Origin: Defluviitaleaceae bacterium
GTDB lineage: Bacteria > Bacillota > Clostridia > Lachnospirales > WQUN01
Direction: 5' to 3'
NCBI GenBank assembly: GCA_009777845.1
Contig: WRLD01000013.1
Coordinates: forward strand, 1-64,000
DNA: 64,000 nt
Part shown: in pieces, positions 42,914-51,586 of the stretch
How the letters are laid out: each line of letters starts with the position of its first letter
Numbering within the stretch: position 1 is the stretch's first letter
Made by a program: the position numbers and the translations under genes
The notes under the pieces: model-generated
Databases searched by the model: none
The model's input: only the letters and a program-made list of their open reading frames with translations
What the model was told of the DNA's origin: nothing

Positions 42914-43906
42914 TTATCCTTTCGTTTTTGGACCTTGACGTTTTAATTCCAAGGAGGATTGCAACGCCTGCCCCCAAGCAAAGCTGATACATATTACATT
43001 GAGGCACAAGGAATTGATAAACTTGCCAGGTGTGGTTAAAATCATAAAGTCACGAAAATCTCTTACAGAAAGGGCGTAAATGAAGAAAAGAATAATAATC
43101 AATGTTTTCATTAAAAAATCACGGTTCATTTTCTTGAAAATGCCCTCTTTCTTAGCGTTGATTTCGCGGATAACAGCATTTTCGTCTACTATATCGAGGA
43201 AAATATCCGCCATGCCCTTTCGCTCGTTATATTCAAAAATAACCGCCTTTTCCGCAAAGTTGTCAAACCTTGAGCCAAGCTGTCTGTTAAGCTGTGCCAT
43301 AGCCTGCCGAAACGAATAACCGCGTATTTCACAGTTGTCTATAAATTCACGAAAGTACGGACGAATGTCCCTGTGTATATACTCGTCAGCTTCCATAACC
43401 TTTTTTATTGCTACCAAGACCCCATCTCTCGCCAATGGGCAAATCGCGTCCTCTGCGTCAGATATTGCCTCGGCTCGCACAGCTCGCCGTACTCGGGATT
43501 CCCGCGAAAACCATGTAAAAATCGCAATCATAATGGAAACCGACATAATAAGCGATACCGTCACATCTTGCAAAAAGAATGTCGAAACAATGACGGCAAG
43601 CGCGAATATAATCGCGATTAGCGAAGTAGCTGTTTCCAAGGGAATACCTAGGTTAAAGCTCCTAAGGAACTCGTCTACGAGCCTATTGTACTTTACAATT
43701 AAATCTTCTTTTCGCTGTACGATGTTTTCTCGCTTAATCCTTTCAGAACGCCGCTTGCGGTTATATTGTTCCAAATGCCCCCAGAGTGACGTAAAAAGCT
43801 CACGCAGAAAGCTACGTATATCGACAATGATGTTAATTCCCAACAACGAGCTAAGCGATGCAAATACAGCAAGCCCAACCACCGCGCTTACAAATAATTG
43901 ACTCAA
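42914..43906 (-). CDS. tadB: Tad pilus inner-membrane protein TadB (T2SSF domain)
   Basis: The 330-residue protein has an N-terminal helix (AVVGLAVFASLSSLLGINI), a helix pair (SLIAIIFALAVIVSTFFLQ), the T2SSF cytoplasmic part (SFRQAMAQLNRQLGSRFDNF) and C-terminal helices. It starts with TTG 43906, overlapping the TadA stop as TTGA, with GAGGAG just upstream. It is the platform partner of TadC. Confidence 0.86.
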   Translation of the reverse strand: MSQLFVSAVVGLAVFASLSSLLGINIIVDIRSFLRELFTSLWGHLEQYNRKRRSERIKRENIVQRKEDLIVKYNRLVDEFLRSFNLGIPLETATSLIAIIFALAVIVSTFFLQDVTVSLIMSVSIMIAIFTWFSRESRVRRAVRAEAISDAEDAICPLARDGVLVAIKKVMEADEYIHRDIRPYFREFIDNCEIRGYSFRQAMAQLNRQLGSRFDNFAEKAVIFEYNERKGMADIFLDIVDENAVIREINAKKEGIFKKMNRDFLMKTLIIILFFIYALSVRDFRDFMILTTPGKFINSLCLNVICISFAWGQALQSSLELKRQGPKTKG

Positions 43907-45591
43907 TCGTACTCCTCGCTTTCCGCGTTGTTTGGTTCTTTGGTGAGATATTCAAACCGCTCACGTCTAATGCCAGATTTAAGCATACGCTCTTGTATAT
44001 CCTCAGACAGCTTGCCGACACGCCTATGCGTTCCGACAATCTCTAGCACTCGATGTGTACCCGCTTCCTCTCTTACGTCCTCTATGTCAAATTTGTATAT
44101 TTGGTTTGTTATGGGTTTTAGCCCTTCCGAGCCTATGACTTCGGAAATGGAAGTAACTTTCCTTGTTCCGTCCGCCAATTTTTCTTGGAAAATAATAAAC
44201 CTGACGGCAGAGCATATATTGCGCAACGCAAGCTCCGCAGGTTCATTCGATACCATTAAATAAGACGTTAAAAACCGCGTTATCGCATCGTTGTCGCCCT
44301 CTGCGTGAAGCGTAGTAAAAAAATAGTGCCCCGTTTGGGCGGCTCGCAGTGCTGTCGCAAATTCCCCAGGGGTACGCAATTCGCCCGGGCCTATCCAGTG
44401 GGGCGATTGCCGCATAGCGTTAATTAGCAGGTTTTCCATTGTTGGGTCTGCGGAAGTAGTACCCTCGTCGTCAGGAACACACTCATATTGCAGGACATCG
44501 TTGATAACTATGCCGTTTTCCATTCGCCTTAGTCGCATTTCCGAGGGGTTCTCTATGGTGATAACTCGTGACAGCGGGTCAATCTCTTTTACGAGCAGTC
44601 CATTTAATGTAGTTTTTCCGCTCCCTGTAGGGCCTACCGTTACCCACGACAAATCCGCTTTGGGTATAAGTGCTAATAGGGCATACATGCCCTTAGAAAA
44701 CGACTTATTTTTGAGCATGTCCTCGGGTTCTATTTCCCGCTTACTAAATTTACGCAACACAAACGCGGGTTGATTGTAAGGGGATATGCCAGAATAGGTG
44801 GCGTTTACACGATAGCCTTCCATTGTTCTTGCGTTTACCATAGGCGTTTTCGGCGTTAGGCGAACTTTAGAAACACCAATGAGCTTGGATATAATACGCT
44901 CCATATGTTCAATATCGCGGAACGATGCCTTGCTCTGTCTTGTCTTGCCCCCGCTCTCCAAAAATATTTCCTTAGGCCCGTTGGCGCGGATTTCGTCAAT
45001 GGAATCATCTTCCACATACCTTGTTATAGGGCCATAATTCATTATTTCGTTGGTTAGGTCATTGACTAGCTCCTTGTGGGTGTATCTGCGACCCGAGGTC
45101 TTACGGACACCGCCCTGCATAGCCTTGTAAACAAAATCCTTGATATATTCCTTGGTTTGTTCCGCCTTGTCGCGCTCGTCACGCCGTTCGCGGAAGTTTT
45201 TGGCGATATATTCTTGGCAACGCTCCAGTGCGTAACCAAAACTGATAAAATCGTCTTGACCGCCGCGCTCTCTGTCCTCGTAGGAAATGTCGATAGCAAT
45301 TCTGTATTTTTTATTTAGTTTGCCAAATACAAAATCGTTGGTATAATGGGTCGTGTTCTTGGGGTGTTCTAGCTCCTCTGCAAATTTGAGGGTATCGTCC
45401 TCCAAAATCAACCCATTTCGATACATGTTTTCCATAAGATACTTTTGACATTCGCGCTCTGCATCAATTAAGGTGGAATCCTTTTTTTCTGTAGTGTCGT
45501 CTATAGTGCTTGCCACATGTTGGGGGCTTTCGCCAGTTTTATAATACTTTTGTTCCTCTTGAAGCTCGCGAATATTATCGAGTGTCAGCAT
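43903..45591 (-). CDS. tadA: Tad secretion ATPase TadA/CpaF (T2SSE/VirB11 family)
   Basis: The 562-residue cytoplasmic ATPase has an N-terminal extension of about 170 residues. The CpaF core includes RANGPKEIFLESGG, Walker A VGPTGSGKTTLNG (319-331), the Asp-box region VITIENPSEMRLRR, the Walker B-like WIGPGELRTPGEF and the His-box TGHYFFTTLHAEGDND. It powers Flp pilus assembly in classical Tad systems. It is canonical at all nucleotide motifs, unlike the two MinD-like proteins upstream. Confidence 0.94.
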   Translation of the reverse strand: MLTLDNIRELQEEQKYYKTGESPQHVASTIDDTTEKKDSTLIDAERECQKYLMENMYRNGLILEDDTLKFAEELEHPKNTTHYTNDFVFGKLNKKYRIAIDISYEDRERGGQDDFISFGYALERCQEYIAKNFRERRDERDKAEQTKEYIKDFVYKAMQGGVRKTSGRRYTHKELVNDLTNEIMNYGPITRYVEDDSIDEIRANGPKEIFLESGGKTRQSKASFRDIEHMERIISKLIGVSKVRLTPKTPMVNARTMEGYRVNATYSGISPYNQPAFVLRKFSKREIEPEDMLKNKSFSKGMYALLALIPKADLSWVTVGPTGSGKTTLNGLLVKEIDPLSRVITIENPSEMRLRRMENGIVINDVLQYECVPDDEGTTSADPTMENLLINAMRQSPHWIGPGELRTPGEFATALRAAQTGHYFFTTLHAEGDNDAITRFLTSYLMVSNEPAELALRNICSAVRFIIFQEKLADGTRKVTSISEVIGSEGLKPITNQIYKFDIEDVREEAGTHRVLEIVGTHRRVGKLSEDIQERMLKSGIRRERFEYLTKEPNNAESEEYD

Positions 45592-45595
45592 AGAC

Positions 45596-46450
45596 CTATC
45601 CTACCTCCAAAATAATTTTTGCGAGCTTATCTATCTCTCGTGAAAATTTCTTACTCATAAATGTGGAATCCCGCATATAAACTCCGCCGTCCAAGGCACT
45701 TTCCTGCACAGCTCGCAGGAGCGGAAGCCTTGCCGCGATTTTCATTTTGTCGTCATTGCCAAAGCCGCCGAAGATTTTTATCTCCGCTAACGCACTTTCG
45801 TCATAAGGCAAGTCCTGTCTGCGAGCGATAATAATGTTATTAAAATTGCGTACCTCAAATGTAATTTTTAGCATGTATTCCATTAACTTTTGTATATTCC
45901 GCGACGCATCTACCCGCTCCGAGGCTACAAAAAACCCGCGTTGGCAATTCATTAACGCACCTACACAAAATTCTAGCGGCGGGTTGTTTGGAATATCAAT
46001 CAGTACAACATCAAAGGTTTCCTTTAACATTCCCATTACCCTTTTTACATCGTTAATGCTAAAATTGAAATAGTCCTCGATTTCGTCATTGGGGCTAGGG
46101 CTTATCAAAAATACATTTTCGTCGTCTGTTTCAAGCGAAACAGACTTTACCTCTACTCTGTCGCTCTGAAGAAGCCTTATAAGGCCGTCGCCTTTCTTGT
46201 TGGCACTAACGCCGCCTAGCCAATCAAACAGGTTGGGATAAAACACCTTAAAATCTACCACACAAACCGCAGAGCCGCGCCGTGACAGCAGATACGCCAA
46301 ATTAGAGATTATTTCGCCGTTTTCAACAAAATCGCACACAGACACAAAGCCCACGGCTACGCCTTGCGGCTTATCATAGCCCGCATCTGTGGACGCTGCC
46401 ATTTCCAACATTCTGCCGAAGCCTTTTTCTAATTTCCCCCGTCTATCCAC
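45596..46450 (-). CDS. TadZ-like MinD/ParA-fold protein with lost P-loop
   Basis: The 284-residue protein has a ParA/MinD-type arrangement: the first strand and loop GVAVGFVSVCDFVENGEI stands where the deviant Walker A KGGxGKT should be, but glycines and lysine are missing. Strand VCVVDFKVFYPNLFDWLG and DVVLIDIPNNPP correspond to the later switch motifs. Probably ATPase-dead, a localisation factor like TadZ. GTG 46450 has AGAGGTG upstream and overlaps the CpaB-like gene by 22 bases. Confidence 0.72.
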   Translation of the reverse strand: MDRRGKLEKGFGRMLEMAASTDAGYDKPQGVAVGFVSVCDFVENGEIISNLAYLLSRRGSAVCVVDFKVFYPNLFDWLGGVSANKKGDGLIRLLQSDRVEVKSVSLETDDENVFLISPSPNDEIEDYFNFSINDVKRVMGMLKETFDVVLIDIPNNPPLEFCVGALMNCQRGFFVASERVDASRNIQKLMEYMLKITFEVRNFNNIIIARRQDLPYDESALAEIKIFGGFGNDDKMKIAARLPLLRAVQESALDGGVYMRDSTFMSKKFSREIDKLAKIILEVG

Positions 46451-47343
46451 GACCGCACCTCTGTTTCCAGTATAGGCAGACTGTCAAAATCGTTTACACT
46501 GCCTGTCCTGCTCAGTATCGTAATCAAAAAATTACTGCTGCTTACTGTAGCTCTAAATTTTGCGTAGTCCTCCATATCTTGCGATGTGCCTGCCAACAAA
46601 AGCGCGGTGGGTCTTGTGCTAGAAATAAACGCCTTGCTTGCCATCACGCTTTCCCGCTGTCTTTCGTCAAGGCGCATAACTTCCTTGTACAGCTCGTAGA
46701 CGGAACGCCCATTTGAGTTAATCATATCTTTAACCACAACTGAATCGAACAAAATCTCGGTTATGGTGGTTTTAGTTGTGCCTGATGAGCCGCCTTGATA
46801 ATTAGGATTAAAGCCATAATCGTACGGGTTCGTGTCTGATACGGGTACTTCCCCCTCGTATGTAACACGTATTCTGATTAAGTCGCCAGGCAGGAGCAGC
46901 TCGCCCCCTGCTTCGGCATATCGGTATGGAATGGTTACAACTTCCTCGTCTTGCGAAAGAGTGTATAGCCATTCGTTACGTATAGTCCTTTCCTCGGTTA
47001 GCTGGTCTTTATGAAGCACAGACTCCCCTCGTATAAAATAAGACGTATATTTGCCCAAAACCTCGTCCTCGGCGTTTTCAAACAAAATCATGTCTTTTTC
47101 GTTAAACTCTTTTCTTATTAAATCGTATTTTACAATGTCGTCCTTGGTAAGCAGAGTGTAGGCAGGAGTGCCTCGCCGTAGCCTAACCACAGCCACGGTA
47201 TCTCTCGCCGCTCTGTCTGCATTGTTCAAATATACGAACGTAAGAAACAAGGCAAGCACGCTTAGGGCTATAGTTACGACCTTCACCGCGATTCTCTTGC
47301 CGCCGGACAAGCCTTTTTCTTTTTTCTTAAATCCTGCTTTCAC
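46429..47343 (-). CDS. CpaB/RcpC-like SAF-domain pilus assembly protein
   Basis: The 304-residue protein has one N-terminal membrane helix (VVTIALSVLALFLTFVYL) and a SAF domain (VVRLRRGTPAYTLLTKDDIV, YFIRGESVLHKDQL), as in CpaB/RcpC. It should be anchored in the membrane with an external domain. GTG 47343 overlaps the stop of the CpaE-like gene as GTGA. In diderms CpaB links to the outer-membrane secretin; here, with no secretin gene visible, it must act at the wall. Confidence 0.82.
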   Translation of the reverse strand: MKAGFKKKEKGLSGGKRIAVKVVTIALSVLALFLTFVYLNNADRAARDTVAVVRLRRGTPAYTLLTKDDIVKYDLIRKEFNEKDMILFENAEDEVLGKYTSYFIRGESVLHKDQLTEERTIRNEWLYTLSQDEEVVTIPYRYAEAGGELLLPGDLIRIRVTYEGEVPVSDTNPYDYGFNPNYQGGSSGTTKTTITEILFDSVVVKDMINSNGRSVYELYKEVMRLDERQRESVMASKAFISSTRPTALLLAGTSQDMEDYAKFRATVSSSNFLITILSRTGSVNDFDSLPILETEVRSWIDGGN

Positions 47344-48596
47344 CTTACCGCTCCTAACAATCTAAGTAGAATACCGTCATAGGCTTGTTTCATTAGGTTA
47401 TCTGTATGAATAACTGCGACATCGCTCTCTATCTGTCTATCGAAACGCTTATCATATGGAATATTGCCCGCTAAAGGCATTTCGGTGGTGATTTCGTCAC
47501 AAAAGCCCTCGTTTACTATAAGCTCGCCTAGCCGCTCTGGCATGATAGGCTCTCCGTCATACAAGGCTTCGTCGTTAAATTTTGTTACCACTATTTTTGA
47601 TTTTGAAACCAAGTAGGCTATATCACTGCTGTCACTAAGACCTACAGTTATATTCCGTATTGTCGTAAACGCCGAATATATGTTGTTTTCCATACACAAC
47701 GCAATCAAATCGACATTGCTTAATACGGCGGTGTTTTTTGCCAAGTTATCTAGCGGAAAGTCAAGGATTATTAAGTCAAAGCTGTGCCTTAGTGCGGTGA
47801 TTAGTCCGTTTAGCTTCGTTTCGGTAAGATGCTGTTGCAATAGCTTTTCGTCGGCGAAGTCGTACCCCAGTGACGTAAGCCATAGCCCGTCCGCGTTTAC
47901 GGCGTAGGTATCATATTTGTGGGGCTGTGCAAGAAGCCTAATAAGCGAGGACGATATAGAATCATCTTCGTCCGCCTGTGTACCAAACTCGCCGAAATAT
48001 AAGTTTACCGCCCTGTAGTCTGTGTCTAAGTCCACCAATATGGTTTTGAGTTTACGGCTTACGGCAGACAGAGCCACATTTACGGCTGTGCTAGTTACGC
48101 CCGCGCCTCTGTGTCCAGTAAAGACGATTGCACGGCTTGATGTGCGGTCTATATTCGCCGAGGTTAGCGGCTCGTCGGCTTCTGGTGTTTTCTTGGGCTT
48201 AAAGCCCCATTTTCTCTTCTCTGCTTTTTCGGCAGGTGCTTGGGGCTGATATAGGCCTAACGCATTGTCAAAATCCTCATGCACTGCCCGCGCCCATTCC
48301 GAAACAAATATTTTGATTACGCTGTCGGGGGCTTCCATACAAAAATCTCGCGTAAGGACAACAGCCTTACAGCGGCGGTCTGCCAATAGAGCCAAATCCG
48401 CCTCGTTTTCGTCTGGGTTGGCGGACAACGCGCCGTCTGTAATAAGAGCTACGTCATATGTTGGGCAATGTTCCGCGATGTAGCCGTCAACACAATCGAG
48501 GGTAAGAGCCTTTTTGTTTACTACTATGTGACGGCTTTCTGCAACACGTTCGGAAACATAAGAATGTTCCTCGCCCGACACTAGTAAAATTTTCAT
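47340..48596 (-). CDS. CpaE-like MinD-fold protein with variant P-loop
   Basis: The 418-residue protein has an N-terminal receiver-like domain (MKILLVSGEEHSYVSERVA, about 1-115), a linker rich in lysine and proline, and a MinD/ParA-fold domain with VFTGHRGAGVTSTAVNVALS (about 158-177), where the conserved KGGxGKT lysines are replaced. Then ILVDLDTDYRAVNLYFGEF and LIILDFPLDN follow. This is the CpaE/TadZ arrangement. ATG 48596 begins the receiver-like domain; a start at 48638 would lie in promoter DNA. It is the first gene of the 26-kb block. Confidence 0.82.
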   Translation of the reverse strand: MKILLVSGEEHSYVSERVAESRHIVVNKKALTLDCVDGYIAEHCPTYDVALITDGALSANPDENEADLALLADRRCKAVVLTRDFCMEAPDSVIKIFVSEWARAVHEDFDNALGLYQPQAPAEKAEKRKWGFKPKKTPEADEPLTSANIDRTSSRAIVFTGHRGAGVTSTAVNVALSAVSRKLKTILVDLDTDYRAVNLYFGEFGTQADEDDSISSSLIRLLAQPHKYDTYAVNADGLWLTSLGYDFADEKLLQQHLTETKLNGLITALRHSFDLIILDFPLDNLAKNTAVLSNVDLIALCMENNIYSAFTTIRNITVGLSDSSDIAYLVSKSKIVVTKFNDEALYDGEPIMPERLGELIVNEGFCDEITTEMPLAGNIPYDKRFDRQIESDVAVIHTDNLMKQAYDGILLRLLGAVR

Positions 48597-48620
48597 ATTC
48601 GCCACCCTTAAAATATAGCC

Positions 48621-48649
48621 TTGCCAACAAAATAGCATTTATGTATAAT
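48621..48649 (+). promoter_or_regulatory. Strong promoter of the Spo0A-like regulator gene
   Basis: TTGCCA (48621-48626), a 17-base spacer and a perfect TATAAT (48644-48649) face right. The divergent Tad/T7SS block starts only about 25 bases to the left, so its promoter must overlap this region; regulation of both by one site is possible. Confidence 0.75.
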
Positions 48650-48728
48650 TCTACAGCATTTGACACCCACAGGGGAATGACACTGTGAATGGACAGACAT
48701 GAACTATTCTATGGAAAGAGGTGGTGAC

Positions 48729-49529
48729 GTGGCAAAAAAGCCTATGCCTATATTACTTATTGAGGACGATATAATCGAACGCAAAAAATTCAAGAGTTGT
48801 GCAGAGGGCAGAGCCGATATTGCCCTTGTTGGCATGACTGACTGTTCTGACGAGGCGCTTATGCTTGTAAAAGACCGTCTGCCCGAGGGAGTTATTGTTG
48901 ACTTGGAGCTAAGCAAGGGCAAGGGGGACGGACTGCAATTCTTGTCCGAGCTAAGGGAGGCAAAATTGGGGCTTCGCCCTATTGTCGTGGTGACGACCAA
49001 TATTCAATCTGAAGTTATGTACAATCATTTGCACGATTTTGGGATTTCCTTTATATTCTCTAAAAAGCAAAACGGCTATAGTCAAAACAGGGTGCTTGAT
49101 ATGTTGCTTCTTTTGCGGAAATCCCTACCCATTTTGCAGAATGGGGAAATCCACAGCGGTCTGGCGACTGTAGAATCTCCAGACGAAATACGTGACCGAA
49201 TAAACGAAAGAATAGATGCCGAGCTAAGTCAACTAGGCATAAACCTGCGTTTGAAAGGCAGACACTATTTAAATGAAGCGTTGTACCTGCTTATAAACAA
49301 GGAAAAAAACGAATCAAGCGCGGTGCTTTATCAAGTAGCGGATAACAATAGGGTCAACTACAACACCGTTATACGCGCGATACAGACGGCCCTCGAAAAT
49401 GCGTGGCTACGTACCGACATTGACACGCTAAGGGAAAGATGTCCTGTGCATATTGATGTACGTACAGGCGCGCCGTCACCGACGGAGTTTATACGGTATC
49501 TCTCGGACAAAATCCGTAAGACCATGTAG
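48729..49529 (+). CDS. Response regulator with Spo0A-like DNA-binding domain
   Basis: The 266-residue protein has a receiver domain (ILLIEDD, phospho-acceptor D58 in VIVDLEL, T90, K112 in IFSKKQNG) and a C-terminal helical domain like the Spo0A effector domain (LSQLGINLRLKGRHYLNEAL, NYNTVIRAIQTALENAWLR). Spo0A-type domains bind 0A-box DNA. GTG 48729 has AGAGGTGG upstream; earlier in-frame ATGs (48699, 48711) lie before that site. It is divergent from the Tad/T7SS block and followed by a sensor kinase gene, so it is a strong candidate regulator of the block. The stop codon is the first triplet of a family C repeat fragment. Confidence 0.85.
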   Translation: MAKKPMPILLIEDDIIERKKFKSCAEGRADIALVGMTDCSDEALMLVKDRLPEGVIVDLELSKGKGDGLQFLSELREAKLGLRPIVVVTTNIQSEVMYNHLHDFGISFIFSKKQNGYSQNRVLDMLLLLRKSLPILQNGEIHSGLATVESPDEIRDRINERIDAELSQLGINLRLKGRHYLNEALYLLINKEKNESSAVLYQVADNNRVNYNTVIRAIQTALENAWLRTDIDTLRERCPVHIDVRTGAPSPTEFIRYLSDKIRKTM

Positions 49530-49551
49530 GGGCTTTGCCGCTTTTCTCTGA
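49527..49551. repeat. Family C repeat fragment
   Basis: TAGGGGCTTTGCCGCTTTTC and the following CTCTGA match the first 25 bases of the copy after eno (TAGGGGCATAGCCCCTTTTC and CTCCGA). As after eno, the first triplet is the stop codon of the preceding gene. Confidence 0.55.
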
Positions 49552-49556
49552 TTTAG

Positions 49557-49585
49557 TTGACGTTTTGCGTTCGCAAAACATCAAC
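49557..49585. terminator. Hairpin after the Spo0A-like gene
   Basis: GTTTTGCG and CGCAAAAC form an eight-base-pair stem with TT at the tip, extended by TTGA and TCAA. There is no clear T run, so it may be a weak terminator or RNA stabiliser. The rest of 49586-49970 holds no gene: it contains a terminator, a REP-like unit and a second terminator. Confidence 0.4.
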
Positions 49586-49700
49586 GGCTTATTGGAAATA
49601 TCTCCCCGAAGCCCGACCAATTTCCGAATATGTAAAAAAACTCGCTTTTTGTTCATAAAAAAATACAAATCCATACCATAATCAAGAAACATTCTGTCCC

Positions 49701-49738
49701 ATGCCACATGGAGATTTACCTCTCCTGTGGCATATTTT
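49701..49738 (+). terminator. Rho-independent terminator
   Basis: ATGCCACA-T-GGAGA and TCTCC-TGTGGCAT form a 13-base-pair stem, followed by ATTTTTG. It is suited to end the Spo0A-like regulator transcript. Confidence 0.7.
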
Positions 49739-49761
49739 TGTTGTTGGGTCAAGCGACCTAT

Positions 49762-49818
49762 AAGCAGGCGGCAAGGTAGTGTCTATGCGGTTTTCGCAGA
49801 CAATACCGCACGCCGAGC
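49762..49818. repeat. Family A (REP-like) palindromic unit
   Basis: The unit starts AAGCAGGCGGCAAGG and ends CCGCACGCCGAGC. It has an internal hairpin, TAGTGTCTATGCG with CGCAGACAATA, that is more diverged than in other copies. Confidence 0.8.
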
Positions 49819-49906
49819 AATGACAAAAGAGAGGGGTATGGATATGTGGCTTGAGGGATTTCTTCGTATACTGTTTGTTTGGTGATTGTAATTTTATAGA
49901 ATCAAG

Positions 49907-49948
49907 AAAACAAGAACAGGGCAATTATCCCCGCTCTTGTTTTTTTTT
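49907..49948 (+). terminator. Rho-independent terminator upstream of the sensor kinase
   Basis: The imperfect stem AAAACAAGAACAGGG with CCCCGCTCTTGTTTT is followed by a run of nine T. It lies inside the longest possible frame of the kinase gene and therefore argues for a kinase start downstream. Confidence 0.75.
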
Positions 49949-49970
49949 CGTATTTAGGTTATTTTTAGAT

Positions 49971-51515
49971 ATGCGGGGAGGGATTGTCATTTATTCGTAT
50001 GCTAACAGTGTAATCGTTACTTTTGGTGTTTCTATTGCTACCTTTTACATTTTCGCAAGAGCCGTAAATCACAAAATAACCGTTGTTAATGCGGTATTGT
50101 CTATTGCATGGTGTTTAGCGTTTGCGTTCTCATATACCACGGTATCGCCGTTGTTCTTGTCTAGTAGCCTTGGATTGCTCTATTTAATAATATCTATTCT
50201 AGCAATAATGAAATTAACAAAAATGAAGCCAGATATAGTTATATCAGCGTTTTTATTATCCTTTGGAATCAGTTATATACTATACTTTATTGCTAGAGGA
50301 ATCGCTATGCTTCCCTTTGCTCCCTTTATCTTCAAAGACTATAACTCTGGGGATTTTATTGACTATGACACGCCCATTTTTTTCCTGCTGTATTTACTTT
50401 CATCTACCCTACACTTGCTCCTAGCATACACCCTCTTTCGCATACGCCGTTTCAAGCGAGGCTTTCCGTTTTTACTCAAAGGCTCTGCGGTTATTATCGC
50501 GCTTAGTGCTGTGGTGGCGGTAATGGTATTGGCGAGTTGGGGCAGGGCTTTGGTTGAATCGGACTACGTATGGGTGGCTTCTATCGCGCTTTTGGGCTTG
50601 TTTGTCACAGGGCTTGGCATTTTTATTTGGGTGAAAAAGGGAATAACGCGCGCCTATCTTCGTTGGGCAAAGGACAATAATAATGAAATATACCAACAGG
50701 CGATTGAAGAAAAAGATGCAGAAATTCGGCGGCTTTCGGAACTAAGCGGCGTACTTAGAATGGAAAACCACAGTATCAATCATAGGTTGGCGGCACTGGA
50801 GCGCGGCTACACCAATATACTGCAACAGCTTGCGGACGGTGTTCTTACCGCAGAATTAGCTGCGACGGCGGCGGCCTCGCTGGAAGATGTACAGCGTACA
50901 GCCTTAGATTATAGCGAGGGTGTCAAAAAAGCCCGCCGCGAAAACCGCTTGCCGTCCACAAACAATAAAATGCTGGACGATTTATTTAATCTCTTTGCGG
51001 AAAGATGCAGTGAAAACAAAATTGATTTTGACCTTATTGTAACAGGAAGCATACAATACCTAATTGAAAATATAATCCCGCAGAGCAAGCTAGAAACGCT
51101 AATCGGCGACCATTTGCAGGACGCAATAATCGCAGTAAACGCAAGCACTCGCCCATTCCGCAATATTCTGGTAACGCTTGGTATAGCAGGCGATTTTTAC
51201 GCGCTGACTATCTTCGACAGCGGAATACCCTTTGAAGCGGACACGCTAATCCAACTCGGGACAGGGCTTGTTACGACATATGCCGAAAAAGGGGGAAGCG
51301 GCGTTGGGTTTATGAAAACCTTTGAAACAAAGCGCGAATGTGGCGCGAGCTTGATAATTGCAGAAAGGCAAACAAGTGACGAAGCCCACACAAAATCTGT
51401 TACTATGCGATTTGACGGCAAAAATAGATATATTATCGAAACCTACCGCCCCCATGAATTTCCTAGTAGTGATAGGTATATCGTCACAAGCCTTAACAGC
51501 TTAAATCTCACATAA
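49971..51515 (+). CDS. AgrC-like sensor histidine kinase (GHKL family)
   Basis: From ATG 49971 the protein has 514 residues: six or seven membrane helices (about 1-220), a coiled dimerisation region with ENHSINHRLAALERGY (candidate phospho-acceptor H267 or H271), and a GHKL ATPase domain (LIGDHLQDAIIAV, LTIFDSGIPF, GTGLVTTYAEKGGSGVGF). The N-box asparagine is replaced, so activity is uncertain. Such kinases sense peptides or cell-surface state. The start is uncertain: the frame is open from 49851, but a terminator lies there, and GGGGAGGG just after 49971 could serve a rarer start at about 49989. It is the likely partner of the Spo0A-like regulator. Confidence 0.8.
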   Translation: MRGGIVIYSYANSVIVTFGVSIATFYIFARAVNHKITVVNAVLSIAWCLAFAFSYTTVSPLFLSSSLGLLYLIISILAIMKLTKMKPDIVISAFLLSFGISYILYFIARGIAMLPFAPFIFKDYNSGDFIDYDTPIFFLLYLLSSTLHLLLAYTLFRIRRFKRGFPFLLKGSAVIIALSAVVAVMVLASWGRALVESDYVWVASIALLGLFVTGLGIFIWVKKGITRAYLRWAKDNNNEIYQQAIEEKDAEIRRLSELSGVLRMENHSINHRLAALERGYTNILQQLADGVLTAELAATAAASLEDVQRTALDYSEGVKKARRENRLPSTNNKMLDDLFNLFAERCSENKIDFDLIVTGSIQYLIENIIPQSKLETLIGDHLQDAIIAVNASTRPFRNILVTLGIAGDFYALTIFDSGIPFEADTLIQLGTGLVTTYAEKGGSGVGFMKTFETKRECGASLIIAERQTSDEAHTKSVTMRFDGKNRYIIETYRPHEFPSSDRYIVTSLNSLNLT

Positions 51516-51528
51516 TTTTTACATTTAC

Positions 51529-51556
51529 TTGACAATACATGCCTATCAACTATACT
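51529..51556 (+). promoter_or_regulatory. Promoter of the 51683 lipoprotein gene
   Basis: A perfect TTGACA (51529-51534), a 16-base spacer and TATACT (51551-51556). The transcript leader would be about 120 bases. Confidence 0.75.
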
Positions 51557-51586
51557 CTATAGGCGAGCTGATAAAATGCGTATGTT

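Noticed and set aside
22786-48596. EsaA, EssA or EssB genes within the T7SS block
   Set aside because: No protein with EsaA's large multi-helix form or EssB's pseudokinase-plus-helix form was found; the two-helix pair at 28.4-29.6 kb is too small and differs in layout.
49489-49752. Minus-strand frame of 87 codons after the Spo0A-like gene
   Set aside because: Overlaps the regulator's end, two hairpins and a repeat; no ribosome site.
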